DNA of 64,000 nucleotides from Polyangiaceae bacterium (GTDB lineage: Bacteria > Myxococcota_A > Polyangia > Polyangiales > Polyangiaceae). The stretch is from positions 430,893 to 494,892 of the forward strand of contig JAHBVX010000006.1 of the NCBI GenBank assembly GCA_019637295.1, in the 5' to 3' direction. The translations under genes were made by a program, and so were the position numbers. Shown one piece after another: positions 51,012-59,556 of the stretch (position 1 is the stretch's first letter; each line of letters starts with the position of its first letter). The notes under the pieces are model-generated. The model was not told the DNA's origin and did not search any database. It was given only the letters and a program-made list of their open reading frames with translations.

Positions 51012-51776
51012 TCACCTCTTCATCAACAACGTGTCGAGCTCCACGCCCGCTTCGGCGAGGGCAGCGCGCTGCACGCGGCAGAGTTGGCCGATGCCCTCGA
51101 GCGCGAGATCCACCATGCGATCGAAGTCCGTGCGCGGCACCGCCTCCCCCTCCGCCGTGCCCTGGATCTCGATGATGTCCCCGCGCTCCGTGGCGACCAC
51201 GTTCAGATCCACGCGCGCGGTGCTGTCTTCGGCGTAGCAGAGGTCGAGCGCGAGCTGACCGTCCACGTGACCGGCGCTGACCGCGGCCACCTGATCCCGC
51301 AGCACGGGCTCGACGAGCTTGCGGGTCTGCTTCAGGCGGTAGAGGGCGAGCGCCACCGCCACGAAGCCGCCCGTGATGGACGCGGTTCGCGTGCCACCGT
51401 CGGCCTCGAGCACATCGCAGTCGATCACGATGCTGCGCTCGCCGAGGCGCTCGAGATCCAGCGCAGAGCGCAGCGCCCGCCCGATCAAGCGCTCGATCTC
51501 GCGGGTGCGACCGCCGAGCGGCCGCTCACGCCCGTCGCGCTTCTCGCGACGCACGGGGTTGGCGCGCGGGTGCATCTGATACTCGGCGGTGACCCAGCCT
51601 CGACCCTTGCCCTCCATCCACGCGGGGACCTTCTCGTCGATGGACGCGGTGCACAGCACGTGCGTACCGCCGGCCCGGTACAGCACCGAACCCTCGCTCA
51701 GCTGGTGAAACCCTGGCCGGATCTCGACGGGGCGGACCGTGTCCAGGGGTCGGCCACCGCGCTTGTCTTTGCTCAT
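51012..51776 (-). CDS. rph: Ribonuclease PH
   Basis: A 254-residue 3'-to-5' phosphorolytic exoribonuclease that trims tRNA 3' ends. Typical blocks are EGSVLYRAGGTHVLCTASI, GWVTAEYQMHPRA, RTREIERLIGRALR, DCDVLEADGGTRTASITGG and LDLCYAEDSTA. Length is normal. On the minus strand TAAGTA lies 6 nt before the ATG, a partial -10-like box. Confidence 0.95.
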   Translation of the reverse strand: MSKDKRGGRPLDTVRPVEIRPGFHQLSEGSVLYRAGGTHVLCTASIDEKVPAWMEGKGRGWVTAEYQMHPRANPVRREKRDGRERPLGGRTREIERLIGRALRSALDLERLGERSIVIDCDVLEADGGTRTASITGGFVAVALALYRLKQTRKLVEPVLRDQVAAVSAGHVDGQLALDLCYAEDSTARVDLNVVATERGDIIEIQGTAEGEAVPRTDFDRMVDLALEGIGQLCRVQRAALAEAGVELDTLLMKR

Positions 51777-51807
51777 CCCCGCTACTTACCACGGGACCGC
51801 CGCGGCC

Positions 51808-54042
51808 TCAGCGACAGGGTCCCGGGCTGCAGTTGCAGAAGTTCCCCTGGCAAGAACCGCCAGCGCAGGGACACGCGCCACCCAACCCGCAGTTCGCGCT
51901 GCATGCCACGGTGCCGCCGCAGCCGTTGGGAGCTGTACCGGCACACTGGTTTGCCGGGCAGGGGTCGGGGTTGGGCGTGCAGCTGCACACGTTCGCCGTG
52001 CAGGTGTTCGGCGGCGTACACGTGCCACAGCTGTGATTCCCGCCGCAGCCGTTCGGCACCGTCCCGCAGTTCTTGCCGGCGCACGCGGCGCTCTGGGACG
52101 TGGGCGTACATCCACACACGTTCGGCGTCCCGCCGCCGCCGCAGGTGTTTGGCGCGCCGCAGGCGCCGCCGCAGCTGTGCGTCCCGCCACAGCCGTTCGA
52201 CACCGTCCCGCAGTTCTTCCCCGAGCACGCGCTGGCCTGCGTCGTCGGCGTGCACCCGCACACGTTCGGCGTCCCGCCGCCCCCGCAGCTGTTCGGCGCC
52301 GTACAGCCGCCACAGCTGTGATTCCCGCCGCAGCCGTTCGGCACCGTCCCGCACTTGCCCGAGCACGCGCTGGCTTGCGTCGTCGGCGTGCACCCGCACA
52401 CGTTCGCCGTCCCGCCGCCCCCGCAGCTGTTCGGCGCCGTGCAGCCGCCACAGCTGTGATTCCCGCCGCAGCCGTTCGACACCGTCCCGCACTTGCCCGA
52501 GCACGCGCTGGCCTGCGTCGTCGGCGTGCACCCGCACACGTTCGCCGTCCCGCCGCCCCCGCAGCTGTTCGGCGCCGTGCAGCTGCCGCAGCTCATGGTG
52601 CCGCCGCAGCCGTCGTTCACGGCGCCGCAGTTCTTGCCCAGCGCGGCGCACGTGTTGGGCGTGCACCCGCACACGTTCGCCGTCCCGCCGCCCCCGCAGC
52701 TGTTCGAGCCGCTGCAGCTGCCGCAGTTCAAGTTGCCGCCACAGCCGTTCGAGATCGTCCCGCAGTTCTTGCCCTGCGCCGCGCAGGTGGTCGGCGTGCA
52801 GCCGCACTGGTTCGGCGTGCCTCCACCGCCGCAGGTGTTCGAGCCGCTGCACGCGCCGCAGTTCAGCTGGTTACCGCAGTTGTCTTGAATGGTGCCGCAG
52901 TTGGCCCCCGCCGACGCGCACGTCACGGTCGGTACGCACGCCCCGGTGCCGCACTTGTTGGGTTGAGTCGCGCCACACGTCTGGCCGCTCGGGCACGACC
53001 CGCAGCCCAGCGTCCCGCCGCAACCGTCGGACACCTGGCCGCAGTCCGCGCCCGCCGAGGCGCACGTCTTGGGCACACAGCCGCACTTGTTGGTCTGCAG
53101 CGCGCCGCAGGTCTGCGGCGACGTGCAGCTGCCGCAGTTGAGCGTCCCGCCGCAGCCGTCGGGCAGGCTGCCGCAGTTGGCGCCCTGGGCCGCGCAGGTC
53201 GTGGGCACGCAGCCGCACTGGTTCTGCGCCGCCGCGCCGCAGGTCTGCGGCGACGTGCAGCTGCCGCAGTTGAGCGTGTTGCCGCAGCCGTCGGAGATCG
53301 TGCCGCAGTTGGCGCCCTCGCTGGCGCACGTCTTGGCCGTGCAGGAGCCGACCCCGCAGGCGTTCGGGCCGGCAGCGCCGCAGGTCTGACCGCTCGGGCA
53401 CGTGCCGCACTCGAGCACGCCGCCGCAGTTGTCCGGCACCTGACCGCAGGTCGCGCCCGCGGTGGCGCAGGTGAGCGGCTCGCAGCCGCACTGGTTCGTG
53501 GCGCCGCACACCGCGGGGGCCGCGCAGGAGCCGCAGTTGAGCGTCCCGCCGCAGCCGTCGTCGAGCAGCCCGCACTCCGCAGCCGCCTCGGCGCAGGTCT
53601 TCGGGGTGCACACGCACTGGTTCGGCTGCCCGGGGCCGCCGCAATCTTCACCGCCGGCGCACTCGCCGCAGAACAAGACATCCTCGCACCCGTTCGAGAT
53701 CAAGCCGCAGTTCGCGTTGAGCTTGGCGCAGGTGAGCGGAGTGCAGCTGCCTTCGCCGCAGCGATTCGGACCCGCGGCGCCGCAGGTGAAGCCGGCCGTG
53801 CAGCCGCCGCAGTCCAGCGTTCCGCCGCAGCCATCCGGCGCCTTGCCGCAGTCGTAGGCGAGGGACTCACAGCTCGTGGGGATGCAGCCGCTGCTGGCGT
53901 CACCGCCCGCGTCTTGACCCGTCAGCGAATCCAAGTCGTGAGTGACGGTGCAACCCGGACCCACCGTCAACAAGGCGATGGTGGCGACCACCAGCGCGCT
54001 GAGTGCCCTCCCCCAGAGCGAACGAGGACGAGTTGGCCGCAT
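51808..54042 (-). CDS. Cys-rich repeat lipoprotein, 744 aa
   Basis: The N-terminus is a long hydrophobic signal ending TVGPGC, then an acidic linker. About fifteen repeats of 42-47 residues follow, each roughly CTPTTCAxxGxxCGTxxDGCGGxLxCGSC plus CGxxxTNxCG. They fill the rest of the protein. Repeats 11-13 are nearly identical at DNA level. Cys content implies a rigid disulfide-bonded surface structure. Function unknown. Long plus-strand frames across it are antisense shadows. Confidence 0.82.
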   Translation of the reverse strand: MRPTRPRSLWGRALSALVVATIALLTVGPGCTVTHDLDSLTGQDAGGDASSGCIPTSCESLAYDCGKAPDGCGGTLDCGGCTAGFTCGAAGPNRCGEGSCTPLTCAKLNANCGLISNGCEDVLFCGECAGGEDCGGPGQPNQCVCTPKTCAEAAAECGLLDDGCGGTLNCGSCAAPAVCGATNQCGCEPLTCATAGATCGQVPDNCGGVLECGTCPSGQTCGAAGPNACGVGSCTAKTCASEGANCGTISDGCGNTLNCGSCTSPQTCGAAAQNQCGCVPTTCAAQGANCGSLPDGCGGTLNCGSCTSPQTCGALQTNKCGCVPKTCASAGADCGQVSDGCGGTLGCGSCPSGQTCGATQPNKCGTGACVPTVTCASAGANCGTIQDNCGNQLNCGACSGSNTCGGGGTPNQCGCTPTTCAAQGKNCGTISNGCGGNLNCGSCSGSNSCGGGGTANVCGCTPNTCAALGKNCGAVNDGCGGTMSCGSCTAPNSCGGGGTANVCGCTPTTQASACSGKCGTVSNGCGGNHSCGGCTAPNSCGGGGTANVCGCTPTTQASACSGKCGTVPNGCGGNHSCGGCTAPNSCGGGGTPNVCGCTPTTQASACSGKNCGTVSNGCGGTHSCGGACGAPNTCGGGGTPNVCGCTPTSQSAACAGKNCGTVPNGCGGNHSCGTCTPPNTCTANVCSCTPNPDPCPANQCAGTAPNGCGGTVACSANCGLGGACPCAGGSCQGNFCNCSPGPCR
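52223..52636. repeat. Tandem 138-bp repeats inside Cys-rich lipoprotein gene
   Basis: Units beginning GAGCACGCGCTGG recur at 52223, 52361 and 52499, exactly 138 bp (46 codons) apart, with few mismatches. This suggests recent unequal-crossover expansion. Confidence 0.75.
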
Positions 54043-54051
54043 GGGACACCA

Positions 54052-54057
54052 AGCCTA
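54052..54057 (-). promoter_or_regulatory. TANNNT-type -10 box (TAGGCT)
   Basis: Minus-strand TAGGCT ends 9 nt before ATG 54042 of the Cys-rich repeat lipoprotein gene. Confidence 0.4.
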
Positions 54058-54076
54058 CGCTGTTGCGCGTCCAGTT

Positions 54077-54991
54077 TCAAAAGCGCGATTGGCGTGCAAG
54101 TCGAGCTTGGACGACGAGCGAGTCCACCCCAGCGTCCGGTGCGCTCGCGGCGAAGTCCGCCGTGTAGCGCACGTCCGCGAAGCCAGCTCCCCGAAGCCAT
54201 CCCCGCATTTCCTGCGGGAAGAACTGGCGATGCGTGAGTGGAACGGTCCAGGGCGGACCGCCCTCGGGTGCGAACTCCATCCATACTGTAAGGAGTTGTC
54301 GCAGGGGGTCGTACTCGAACCGCTCGGCGTAGCGAACGAGCTGGCCCGTGCTCGGGTGACGAAACCGGGGCGCGCGGTAGCGACGCTTCGGATCCCGCGC
54401 GAGATCCTCGGGCTGCGGGAGCGAGAAGTCGAACGCGAAGGTGCCCTTCGGAGCGAGGTGTGCGCGCACGCGCGCCAGAAATCCGCTGATCTCGTCGGGG
54501 GTGTAGAGGTGAAGCACCACGTTGAAGGGCGCGATCACCAGCGGGAATCGCCGGCGCAGCGCGTGGCTGACCATGTCCCCGTACACCGCGCGCACGCGGC
54601 GGCGAACGGCAGGTGCCTCGCAGCGCAGCCGCTCGACGAGGGACGCGAGCATGGGCTTGGACAGATCGAGCGCCACGACGTCGATGCCCGCGCGCGCGAG
54701 GGCCAAGCTCACGCGTCCGTTGCCTGCGCCATACTCGAGCACCGGCCCGCCCAGACTCTGCGCGAGCGCCAGATACCAGGCGACGTCATGGGCGCGGTCG
54801 CGATACGCGTGGTCGTAGTAGCGCGGATCCGCGTAGTGCTCGAGGGCGCCCGAGTCCCCCGCGAACCCGAGATCGTCGGCTGTCCACGCTGCCGGACGCT
54901 GCGCCTTCGAGGCGCGGCCCTGCGGCTCAGAGCGGGTTGTCGACCGAGTCGACTTCCGTGATGTACTCGCGGACGACTTCCTCGCTGTCAC
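54077..54991 (-). CDS. Class I SAM-dependent methyltransferase
   Basis: About 304 residues. Motif I is [13 protein letters not shown], followed by [11 protein letters not shown] and VYGDM, then [19 protein letters not shown]. The substrate is unknown; a small molecule or protein is possible. The GTG start at 54991 lies inside rpoZ, giving a 65-nt overlap. No other in-frame start occurs before the methyltransferase fold, so the overlap appears real or the start is non-standard. Confidence 0.85.
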   Translation of the reverse strand: MTARKSSASTSRKSTRSTTRSEPQGRASKAQRPAAWTADDLGFAGDSGALEHYADPRYYDHAYRDRAHDVAWYLALAQSLGGPVLEYGAGNGRVSLALARAGIDVVALDLSKPMLASLVERLRCEAPAVRRRVRAVYGDMVSHALRRRFPLVIAPFNVVLHLYTPDEISGFLARVRAHLAPKGTFAFDFSLPQPEDLARDPKRRYRAPRFRHPSTGQLVRYAERFEYDPLRQLLTVWMEFAPEGGPPWTVPLTHRQFFPQEMRGWLRGAGFADVRYTADFAASAPDAGVDSLVVQARLARQSRF

Positions 54992-55172
54992 GGTGGAAGT
55001 GCACCTTACCGATGGCGATCTCGCGCAGGCTGACGACCGCCGCCTTGTTCTTCGCGTTCACCAGCGCGGGAGAGCCCTTCATGAGCTGGCGCGTGCGGTG
55101 GGCTGCCAGCACCACCAGGGCGAAACGGTTCTCTTCGTGCTCGAGACAATCTTCTACGGTGACGCGCGCCAA
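54927..55172 (-). CDS. rpoZ: RNA polymerase omega subunit
   Basis: An 81-residue omega subunit, [17 protein letters not shown] then [11 protein letters not shown], ending in an acidic helix. It helps assemble RNA polymerase. The TTG at 55172 is chosen because homologues begin at this point and GGAG lies about 10 nt upstream; there is no ATG near. Its end overlaps the downstream methyltransferase gene. Confidence 0.92.
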   Translation of the reverse strand: MARVTVEDCLEHEENRFALVVLAAHRTRQLMKGSPALVNAKNKAAVVSLREIAIGKVHFHRDSEEVVREYITEVDSVDNPL

Positions 55173-55297
55173 TGGGGGTCTCCTCGGTGGGGGGCGGACC
55201 CTAGCCGATGGCCGACAGCCACGCAACTCGCGCGCTTGGAGCCGGAGCTGCGCAGGCGTGCAGTGACACTTTGTGCGCTCGGGACCATGCTGGACCG

Positions 55298-55711
55298 ATG
55301 TTGGCGCGGATTTGGGGGTCGACGGAGAGGACGACGAGCGTGGGGCTCCTGGCGCTTCGGGTGGGCGCCGGGCTCATGTTCGCCCTCGCGCACGGCCTCC
55401 CCAAGGTCAGCGACCTGCCGGGGTTCGTGGAGAAGGTGGGCAAGCTCATGCCCTGGCCGGCGCTGTTCGGTCCCGCTGCTGCGCTGAGCGAGCTCGTCGG
55501 TGGTGTGCTCGTCGCCTTGGGGCTCTTCACGCGCCCAGCGGCGTTCTTCGCCCTCGTCACCATGCTGGTCGCTGCGCTGCACGTACACGCCGCCGACCCC
55601 TTCGCGCGTAAGGAGCTCGCGTTCGTGTACGCGGTGGTGTTCCTCACGCTGCTCGTGTCCGGTAGCGGCCGCTATGGCGTGGACGCCTGGCTCGCGCGGC
55701 GCAAGAGGTGA
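55298..55711 (+). CDS. DoxX-family membrane protein
   Basis: About 137 residues with four transmembrane helices. The pattern [41 protein letters not shown] and a basic C-terminus are typical of DoxX/SURF4-like proteins, often linked to thiosulfate or redox quinone chemistry, though unassigned here. The ATG at 55298 is the best start; an earlier ATG at 55208 gives an implausible N-terminus. It converges with the zinc-ribbon gene. Confidence 0.82.
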   Translation: MLARIWGSTERTTSVGLLALRVGAGLMFALAHGLPKVSDLPGFVEKVGKLMPWPALFGPAAALSELVGGVLVALGLFTRPAAFFALVTMLVAALHVHAADPFARKELAFVYAVVFLTLLVSGSGRYGVDAWLARRKR

Positions 55712-55714
55712 CGC

Positions 55715-57097
55715 TCAGCGCGCGGAGGGCTTCGGGTCTTGCTGCGCGTCCTCTCCCGAAACGTTGATGGTCATGTGCGGGAGGTAGCTGGGAAACTCGG
55801 GATTCCAAAAGCCATCGAAGGACGCCCCCACGAGCTTCATCTTCAGGATACGCTCGCTGATGGCCTGGCGCGTGGTCGCGCGTACGGCGGGCTCGCCGGC
55901 TCGTTCCACCACGATGTCGAGGTCGTACTGGGCGCCGGCGGGGCGCAGCGCGAGGATCCGGCCCATGACGGGCCCACACCCGCGCGCAATGCGCAGCGCG
56001 CGACGACGACTGAGGATCAACAGGCCGACACCCACCGCGATCCCCGCCCCGCCCACCGCGAACAAGTGCAGCTGCGAGGCCTCACCCCAGCGCTGAGCCG
56101 CGAAGATCAGCGGGGCGCTGGACAACGCGATGAGGAGCAGGCCCAGAGTACGTAGCCCGGAGGGGATGCGCCCCGCGAGTGCGCCCAGCTGCCGCTCGAC
56201 CGCGAGGGGCATGCTCTGCTCGCAGGTCGCCCACGCGGGAGGCAGCTTGCTCGCGATGCCGGTCATCATCGGCAGCGCATTGTGTCGAGCCTTCATGCGC
56301 GCGTGCAGGAGATCGACTGCTCTCGGCAGCTCGCCGAGCTTCTCGAGCGCGTTGGCCTGCAAGACCGTGGCGAAGGCGCGCGACGACCGGTGAGTCGGGA
56401 CGCTGTCCAAGCTGTCGCCGAGCAGCGACACGACGCGCTGAAACCGGCGCTCGGCGGTCGCGATGGCGGCGGAGGAGAGGCGATAGGCGCTGTCTGCGTC
56501 GAGTTCGCGACTGTTGGGGTCGAAGCGCTCGAGCCAGTGGTGTGCGTGCTCCAGCTCCCCGATGCGCGTCGCGCCAATGACCAGGTTGGTGAGCATCTTG
56601 TGTCGGAACGACGCACCGCGGAGCACCTCGGCGGAGGCCTCGGCGAGGGCGCGTCGCGCGAGCTGCTGCTCGGCGGTCTCGCCGGGCAGCGCCGCGTGTA
56701 TCTCGCCTGCAACGCACAAGAGCGCCAGCGCCGTCTGCTCGTCGTAGGCCTCACGCAGCTGGTCTCGCAGCTGCACCCACATCGCCCGCGCCTCCGGGAT
56801 CTCGGACGGCAGCACGTTGCCAAAGCGCGCCACGGACGCGGGCAACAGCCACTCGTGGTCCAGCTGGGTCCGCAAGTGCGCCAGGCGCTCCTCGTCGTCG
56901 CCGCGCTGGCTGCGATCGATGACCAGCGCCTCCACCTCCGGCACGCGCTCCTCCGCGCCGCATGCTTCACAGCTGACATTGGCTGCGGAGTCCCCGAGCA
57001 GCAGCGTCGCGCCGCACGCCGCGCACGGCTGCGCGCGCACGTTCGGATCGTAGGGTCTGGGACGCGCGCCCCTCGCACGGTAGCCTGTCGCCGCCAT
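55715..57097 (-). CDS. Zinc-ribbon membrane protein, 460 aa
   Basis: An N-terminal zinc ribbon with CAACGA and CEACGA is followed by a long helical, TPR-like soluble region (about 60-310). Two transmembrane helices follow near 325-370, with a C-terminal beta domain of about 90 residues. No enzyme motif is seen. The ATG at 57097 shares two bases with the divergent thioesterase start; an in-frame GTG at 57040 is an alternative. Confidence 0.65.
   Translation of the reverse strand: MAATGYRARGARPRPYDPNVRAQPCAACGATLLLGDSAANVSCEACGAEERVPEVEALVIDRSQRGDDEERLAHLRTQLDHEWLLPASVARFGNVLPSEIPEARAMWVQLRDQLREAYDEQTALALLCVAGEIHAALPGETAEQQLARRALAEASAEVLRGASFRHKMLTNLVIGATRIGELEHAHHWLERFDPNSRELDADSAYRLSSAAIATAERRFQRVVSLLGDSLDSVPTHRSSRAFATVLQANALEKLGELPRAVDLLHARMKARHNALPMMTGIASKLPPAWATCEQSMPLAVERQLGALAGRIPSGLRTLGLLLIALSSAPLIFAAQRWGEASQLHLFAVGGAGIAVGVGLLILSRRRALRIARGCGPVMGRILALRPAGAQYDLDIVVERAGEPAVRATTRQAISERILKMKLVGASFDGFWNPEFPSYLPHMTINVSGEDAQQDPKPSAR
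57081..57086 (+). promoter_or_regulatory. TANNNT-type -10 box (TAGCCT) of thioesterase gene
   Basis: It ends 9 nt before ATG 57096 and lies inside codons 4-6 of the divergent gene. Confidence 0.4.
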
Positions 57098-57098
57098 G
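57095..57098. other. Overlapping divergent start codons (CATG)
   Basis: The minus gene's ATG is the complement of 57095-57097 and the thioesterase ATG is 57096-57098. A second instance of this arrangement in the window. Confidence 0.6.
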
Positions 57099-57536
57099 GC
57101 CGAGCAGCACTCTAACCCACGCGGTGCGTTCGTCCATCCCATTGCGGTCCTGGCGGAGCACATCGACGCGCTCGGCCACGTCGGCAACGTGACGTGGGTG
57201 CGCTTCATCAACGACGCGGCCATCGCTCACTCCGACTCCATCGGCCTCGACTTCGGGGCCTACCGCGCGCTCGGGCTCATGTGGGTCGTGCGCCGCCACG
57301 AGATCGACTACATCGGCGCGGCCCTCGTCGGCGACCGACTCGAGGCGAGCACCTGGATCGGCTCGCTGCGCGGCGCCACCTCCGTGCGCCACACGCGGTT
57401 CGAGCGCGGCGGTGAGCTCTTGGTGCGCGCCCAGACCACCTGGGTGCTGCTCAGCGCCGCCGGCCGACCCACCCGCGTGCCCGCCGAGCTCGCGGCGCGC
57501 TACGGGTTCGCGCCTGGCGGCGCGCGGAGCGCTTGA
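57096..57536 (+). CDS. Acyl-CoA thioesterase (4HBT hotdog fold)
   Basis: A 146-residue protein. AEHIDALGHVGNVTWVRFINDA matches the 4-hydroxybenzoyl-CoA thioesterase motif with catalytic Asp in the D-x-x-G-H-V-N-like block. VVRRHEIDYIGAAL and TTWVLLSAAGRPTRVP complete the hotdog fold. It should hydrolyse an acyl-CoA. The start codon overlaps the divergent zinc-ribbon gene. Confidence 0.88.
   Translation: MAEQHSNPRGAFVHPIAVLAEHIDALGHVGNVTWVRFINDAAIAHSDSIGLDFGAYRALGLMWVVRRHEIDYIGAALVGDRLEASTWIGSLRGATSVRHTRFERGGELLVRAQTTWVLLSAAGRPTRVPAELAARYGFAPGGARSA
57109..57114 (-). promoter_or_regulatory. TANNNT-type -10 box (TAGAGT) of zinc-ribbon gene
   Basis: Minus-strand TAGAGT ends 11 nt before ATG 57097 and lies inside the start of the divergent thioesterase gene. 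Confidence 0.4.
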
Positions 57537-57577
57537 CCGCTTCCGAGCGCAGGGGCAATAGGGCGAGCCGATACTCT

Positions 57578-57664
57578 GGAGGAGTGGCCGAGTGGTCTAA
57601 GGCAGCGGTTTTGAAAACCGCCGTACTCGCAAGGGTACCGGGAGTTCGAATCTCTCCTCCTCCG
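57578..57664 (+). tRNA. tRNA-Ser (UGA anticodon)
   Basis: An 87-nt tRNA. The acceptor stem GGAGGAG pairs with CTCCTCC, and the discriminator is G. The anticodon stem GCGGT/ACCGC has loop TTTGAAA, giving anticodon TGA. The long variable arm (GTACTCGCAAGGGTAC) is diagnostic of serine. TTCGAAT is the T loop. The next bases are CCG rather than CCA, so CCA must be added after transcription. Confidence 0.95.
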
Positions 57665-57705
57665 CCGAGCTTTTCCGGGGTCGTCCGTCGTGTCACACTG
57701 ACCGG

Positions 57706-58644
57706 ATGCGGCTCTGGCTCCTGGGTGCGGTGGCGGTGGCGGTCGGGCTCATGGGTTGTGGAGGCGACGAGTTCGCCAACAGCAACGGCGGGGGAGCGGG
57801 GGGGAGCGGGGGAAGCAGCGGCGGGACTGGGGGCGGCGGCACCGGCGGCAGCGCCGGCAGCGCGGGCGCGTCGGGAGGCGGCGGCGCGGCGGGCGTGGAC
57901 TCGGGCGCCGGAGGCACCGGGGGCACGGCGGCGCTGGCGGTCGTGCAAGCGTCGCCGATCAAGCTGAGCATGCAGGACGACGCAGCCAACGTGTCGTTCC
58001 CGTCGCCACCGAGCGCGGGCAACGCGATCGTCGTCGGGATCACTTGCCTCGGGAGCCACCAGGTGCAGGGGCAGGGTGATTGCATCATCGCCCCAGGCGG
58101 CGTCACCGACAACCAGGGCAACACGTACACGCGCATCGTACAGGGCGAGGTCATCCCGTCCAGTTACCAGGGTGCCCGCGGCTACATCTTCATCGCGGAG
58201 AACATCGGCGCGCCGGCTGGCGCGCTCGTGGTCAGCGTGGATCCCGAGGTCGTCGTCGTGCCCAGCGTGACTCACCTGCACATGGCGTTCGGCGCCATCG
58301 AGGTGTCTGGTCTGGCTACGCCGCCGAGCCTCGATGCTTGGGACAGCACGCCGTCCGGGGCGGCGAGCTCGACCACCATCAGCACGAGCGCGTCCGTCCC
58401 GAACGCGCTGGCGGTGGGGGTCTTGTCGGTGCGCAGCGACGACACGAACCTCCAGATCTCCGCGGAGAGCACCTGGGTCTCCCACCATGTCCACCAGAAC
58501 AACAGCAGCGGTCCGCCAGGCCACTCCCTGGTGTCGCGGGTCATCACGAGCGCCGGTCAGGTGAGCCACACCTGGAGCCATGACGAGCCCACCCGCGGCT
58601 CGACGGGGATCATCGCGACGTTCAAGGGCGCGGCGCAGAACTGA
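57706..58644 (+). CDS. Gly-rich lipoprotein, 312 aa
   Basis: The lipobox is LMGC near residue 18. A long GGSGG/GGTGG linker is followed by a single beta-rich domain of about 230 residues (SPIKLSMQDDAANVSF, then GNAIVVGITC). The domain resembles the lectin-like beta-sandwich found repeatedly in myxobacterial lipoproteins, but I cannot name it. It stands just after the tRNA. Confidence 0.65.
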   Translation: MRLWLLGAVAVAVGLMGCGGDEFANSNGGGAGGSGGSSGGTGGGGTGGSAGSAGASGGGGAAGVDSGAGGTGGTAALAVVQASPIKLSMQDDAANVSFPSPPSAGNAIVVGITCLGSHQVQGQGDCIIAPGGVTDNQGNTYTRIVQGEVIPSSYQGARGYIFIAENIGAPAGALVVSVDPEVVVVPSVTHLHMAFGAIEVSGLATPPSLDAWDSTPSGAASSTTISTSASVPNALAVGVLSVRSDDTNLQISAESTWVSHHVHQNNSSGPPGHSLVSRVITSAGQVSHTWSHDEPTRGSTGIIATFKGAAQN

Positions 58645-58650
58645 GGGCCG

Positions 58651-59256
58651 TCAACTCGGCTTGCCGAGTTCGCTCCCCGCCTGCACCTTCGCCCAGGCAG
58701 CGCCGGCTCGAGCTATCAGCTGATCCGCGGTCGTCGCGCGATAGCCGAGGCGCTGGGCCTGAGCTACGCAGCGCTCGAGCTCGGCGCGGTCATCGACCTG
58801 GTACGACACGCCCGCCAGGTTGATCCACGGTAAGGGGTACTTCGGATCGAGCTCGAGGGCGCGACGCGCGGCGGACCGCGCCCGCTCGGGCTCGCCGCGA
58901 TCGAGGTGCAGCGCGGCGATGTTGTTCCACACCATCGCGTCGGCGCGAGTGGTGTAGAACATCCAGCCGAGCCATACGCTACGGTTCTTCCAAGGCCTCT
59001 GCTCGAGCGCCTCGAGTTGCTCGCGGTACAGCGCGAGGGCGTCGTCGAACTTCCGCTCCAGATGCGCGCGCCGACCTTGGAAGTGCTTGCGCAGCACGGC
59101 GGCCTGCACCCGTGACGGCAAGAGCAGCAGCACGCCGAGCGCGAGTAGCGCCCACAGGCGATCCACCTCGACGCGGTACACCAGCCACCACGCCGCCGTG
59201 GCGAGGGTCGCGAGCGCGACGGCATAGCCGAGCTTGGCTGCGTCCGGCCGGGTCAT
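58651..59256 (-). CDS. Membrane-anchored TPR protein, 201 aa
   Basis: Two N-terminal hydrophobic helices (about 14-28 and 35-52) precede a helical region with TPR-like sequence (FDDALALYREQLEAL, WNNIAALHLDRGEPERARSAARRALELDP). It probably scaffolds a membrane complex. The ATG at 59256 overlaps the stop of the upstream gene by 4 nt (ATGA). Confidence 0.7.
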   Translation of the reverse strand: MTRPDAAKLGYAVALATLATAAWWLVYRVEVDRLWALLALGVLLLLPSRVQAAVLRKHFQGRRAHLERKFDDALALYREQLEALEQRPWKNRSVWLGWMFYTTRADAMVWNNIAALHLDRGEPERARSAARRALELDPKYPLPWINLAGVSYQVDDRAELERCVAQAQRLGYRATTADQLIARAGAAWAKVQAGSELGKPS

Positions 59257-59477
59257 CCCGTCCGCGTCGACGGCCCCGGCTCGGGCGCAGCGCCCGGGGA
59301 GGTCGGCTGCGGACCGCCGCGGACATGGCTCGTGGGCGCGGGTGCGGCCGCCGTCTCTCCGTCGCAACACTCCGCCTGGTTCACGCCGAACATGGGGCAG
59401 CGACTCTGGACGCACGCGGCGTGACCGTGGACGTAGGCCATCGGTTGCCAGCAGAACGCGCAGGTGATTGAAGCCAT
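59253..59477 (-). CDS. Small zinc-ribbon-like protein, 74 aa
   Basis: About 74 residues with CAFC, CVQSRC and CCDG Cys motifs in the first half and a Pro/Ala-rich tail. Likely zinc binding. A -10-like box 8 nt upstream and the 4-nt overlap with the TPR gene support a real gene. The family is not recognised. Confidence 0.6.
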   Translation of the reverse strand: MASITCAFCWQPMAYVHGHAACVQSRCPMFGVNQAECCDGETAAAPAPTSHVRGGPQPTSPGAAPEPGPSTRTG

Positions 59478-59485
59478 GGCGGCGG

Positions 59486-59491
59486 AACCTA
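59486..59491 (-). promoter_or_regulatory. TANNNT-type -10 box (TAGGTT)
   Basis: Minus-strand TAGGTT ends 8 nt before ATG 59477. Confidence 0.4.
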
Positions 59492-59544
59492 TACCGCATG
59501 GACGGGGAACGGCAACCCTGGTCGACGCGGCGAGTTTGGCTCGT

Positions 59545-59550
59545 TACTCT
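59545..59550 (+). promoter_or_regulatory. TANNNT-type -10 box (TACTCT)
   Basis: TACTCT ends 6 nt before ATG 59557. Confidence 0.4.
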
Positions 59551-59556
59551 CCGGCC

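Noticed and set aside
52047..52760. Regular repeats as a possible CRISPR array
   Set aside because: The spacing is 138 bp with coding-frame continuity and no unique spacers; they are repeats within a lipoprotein gene.
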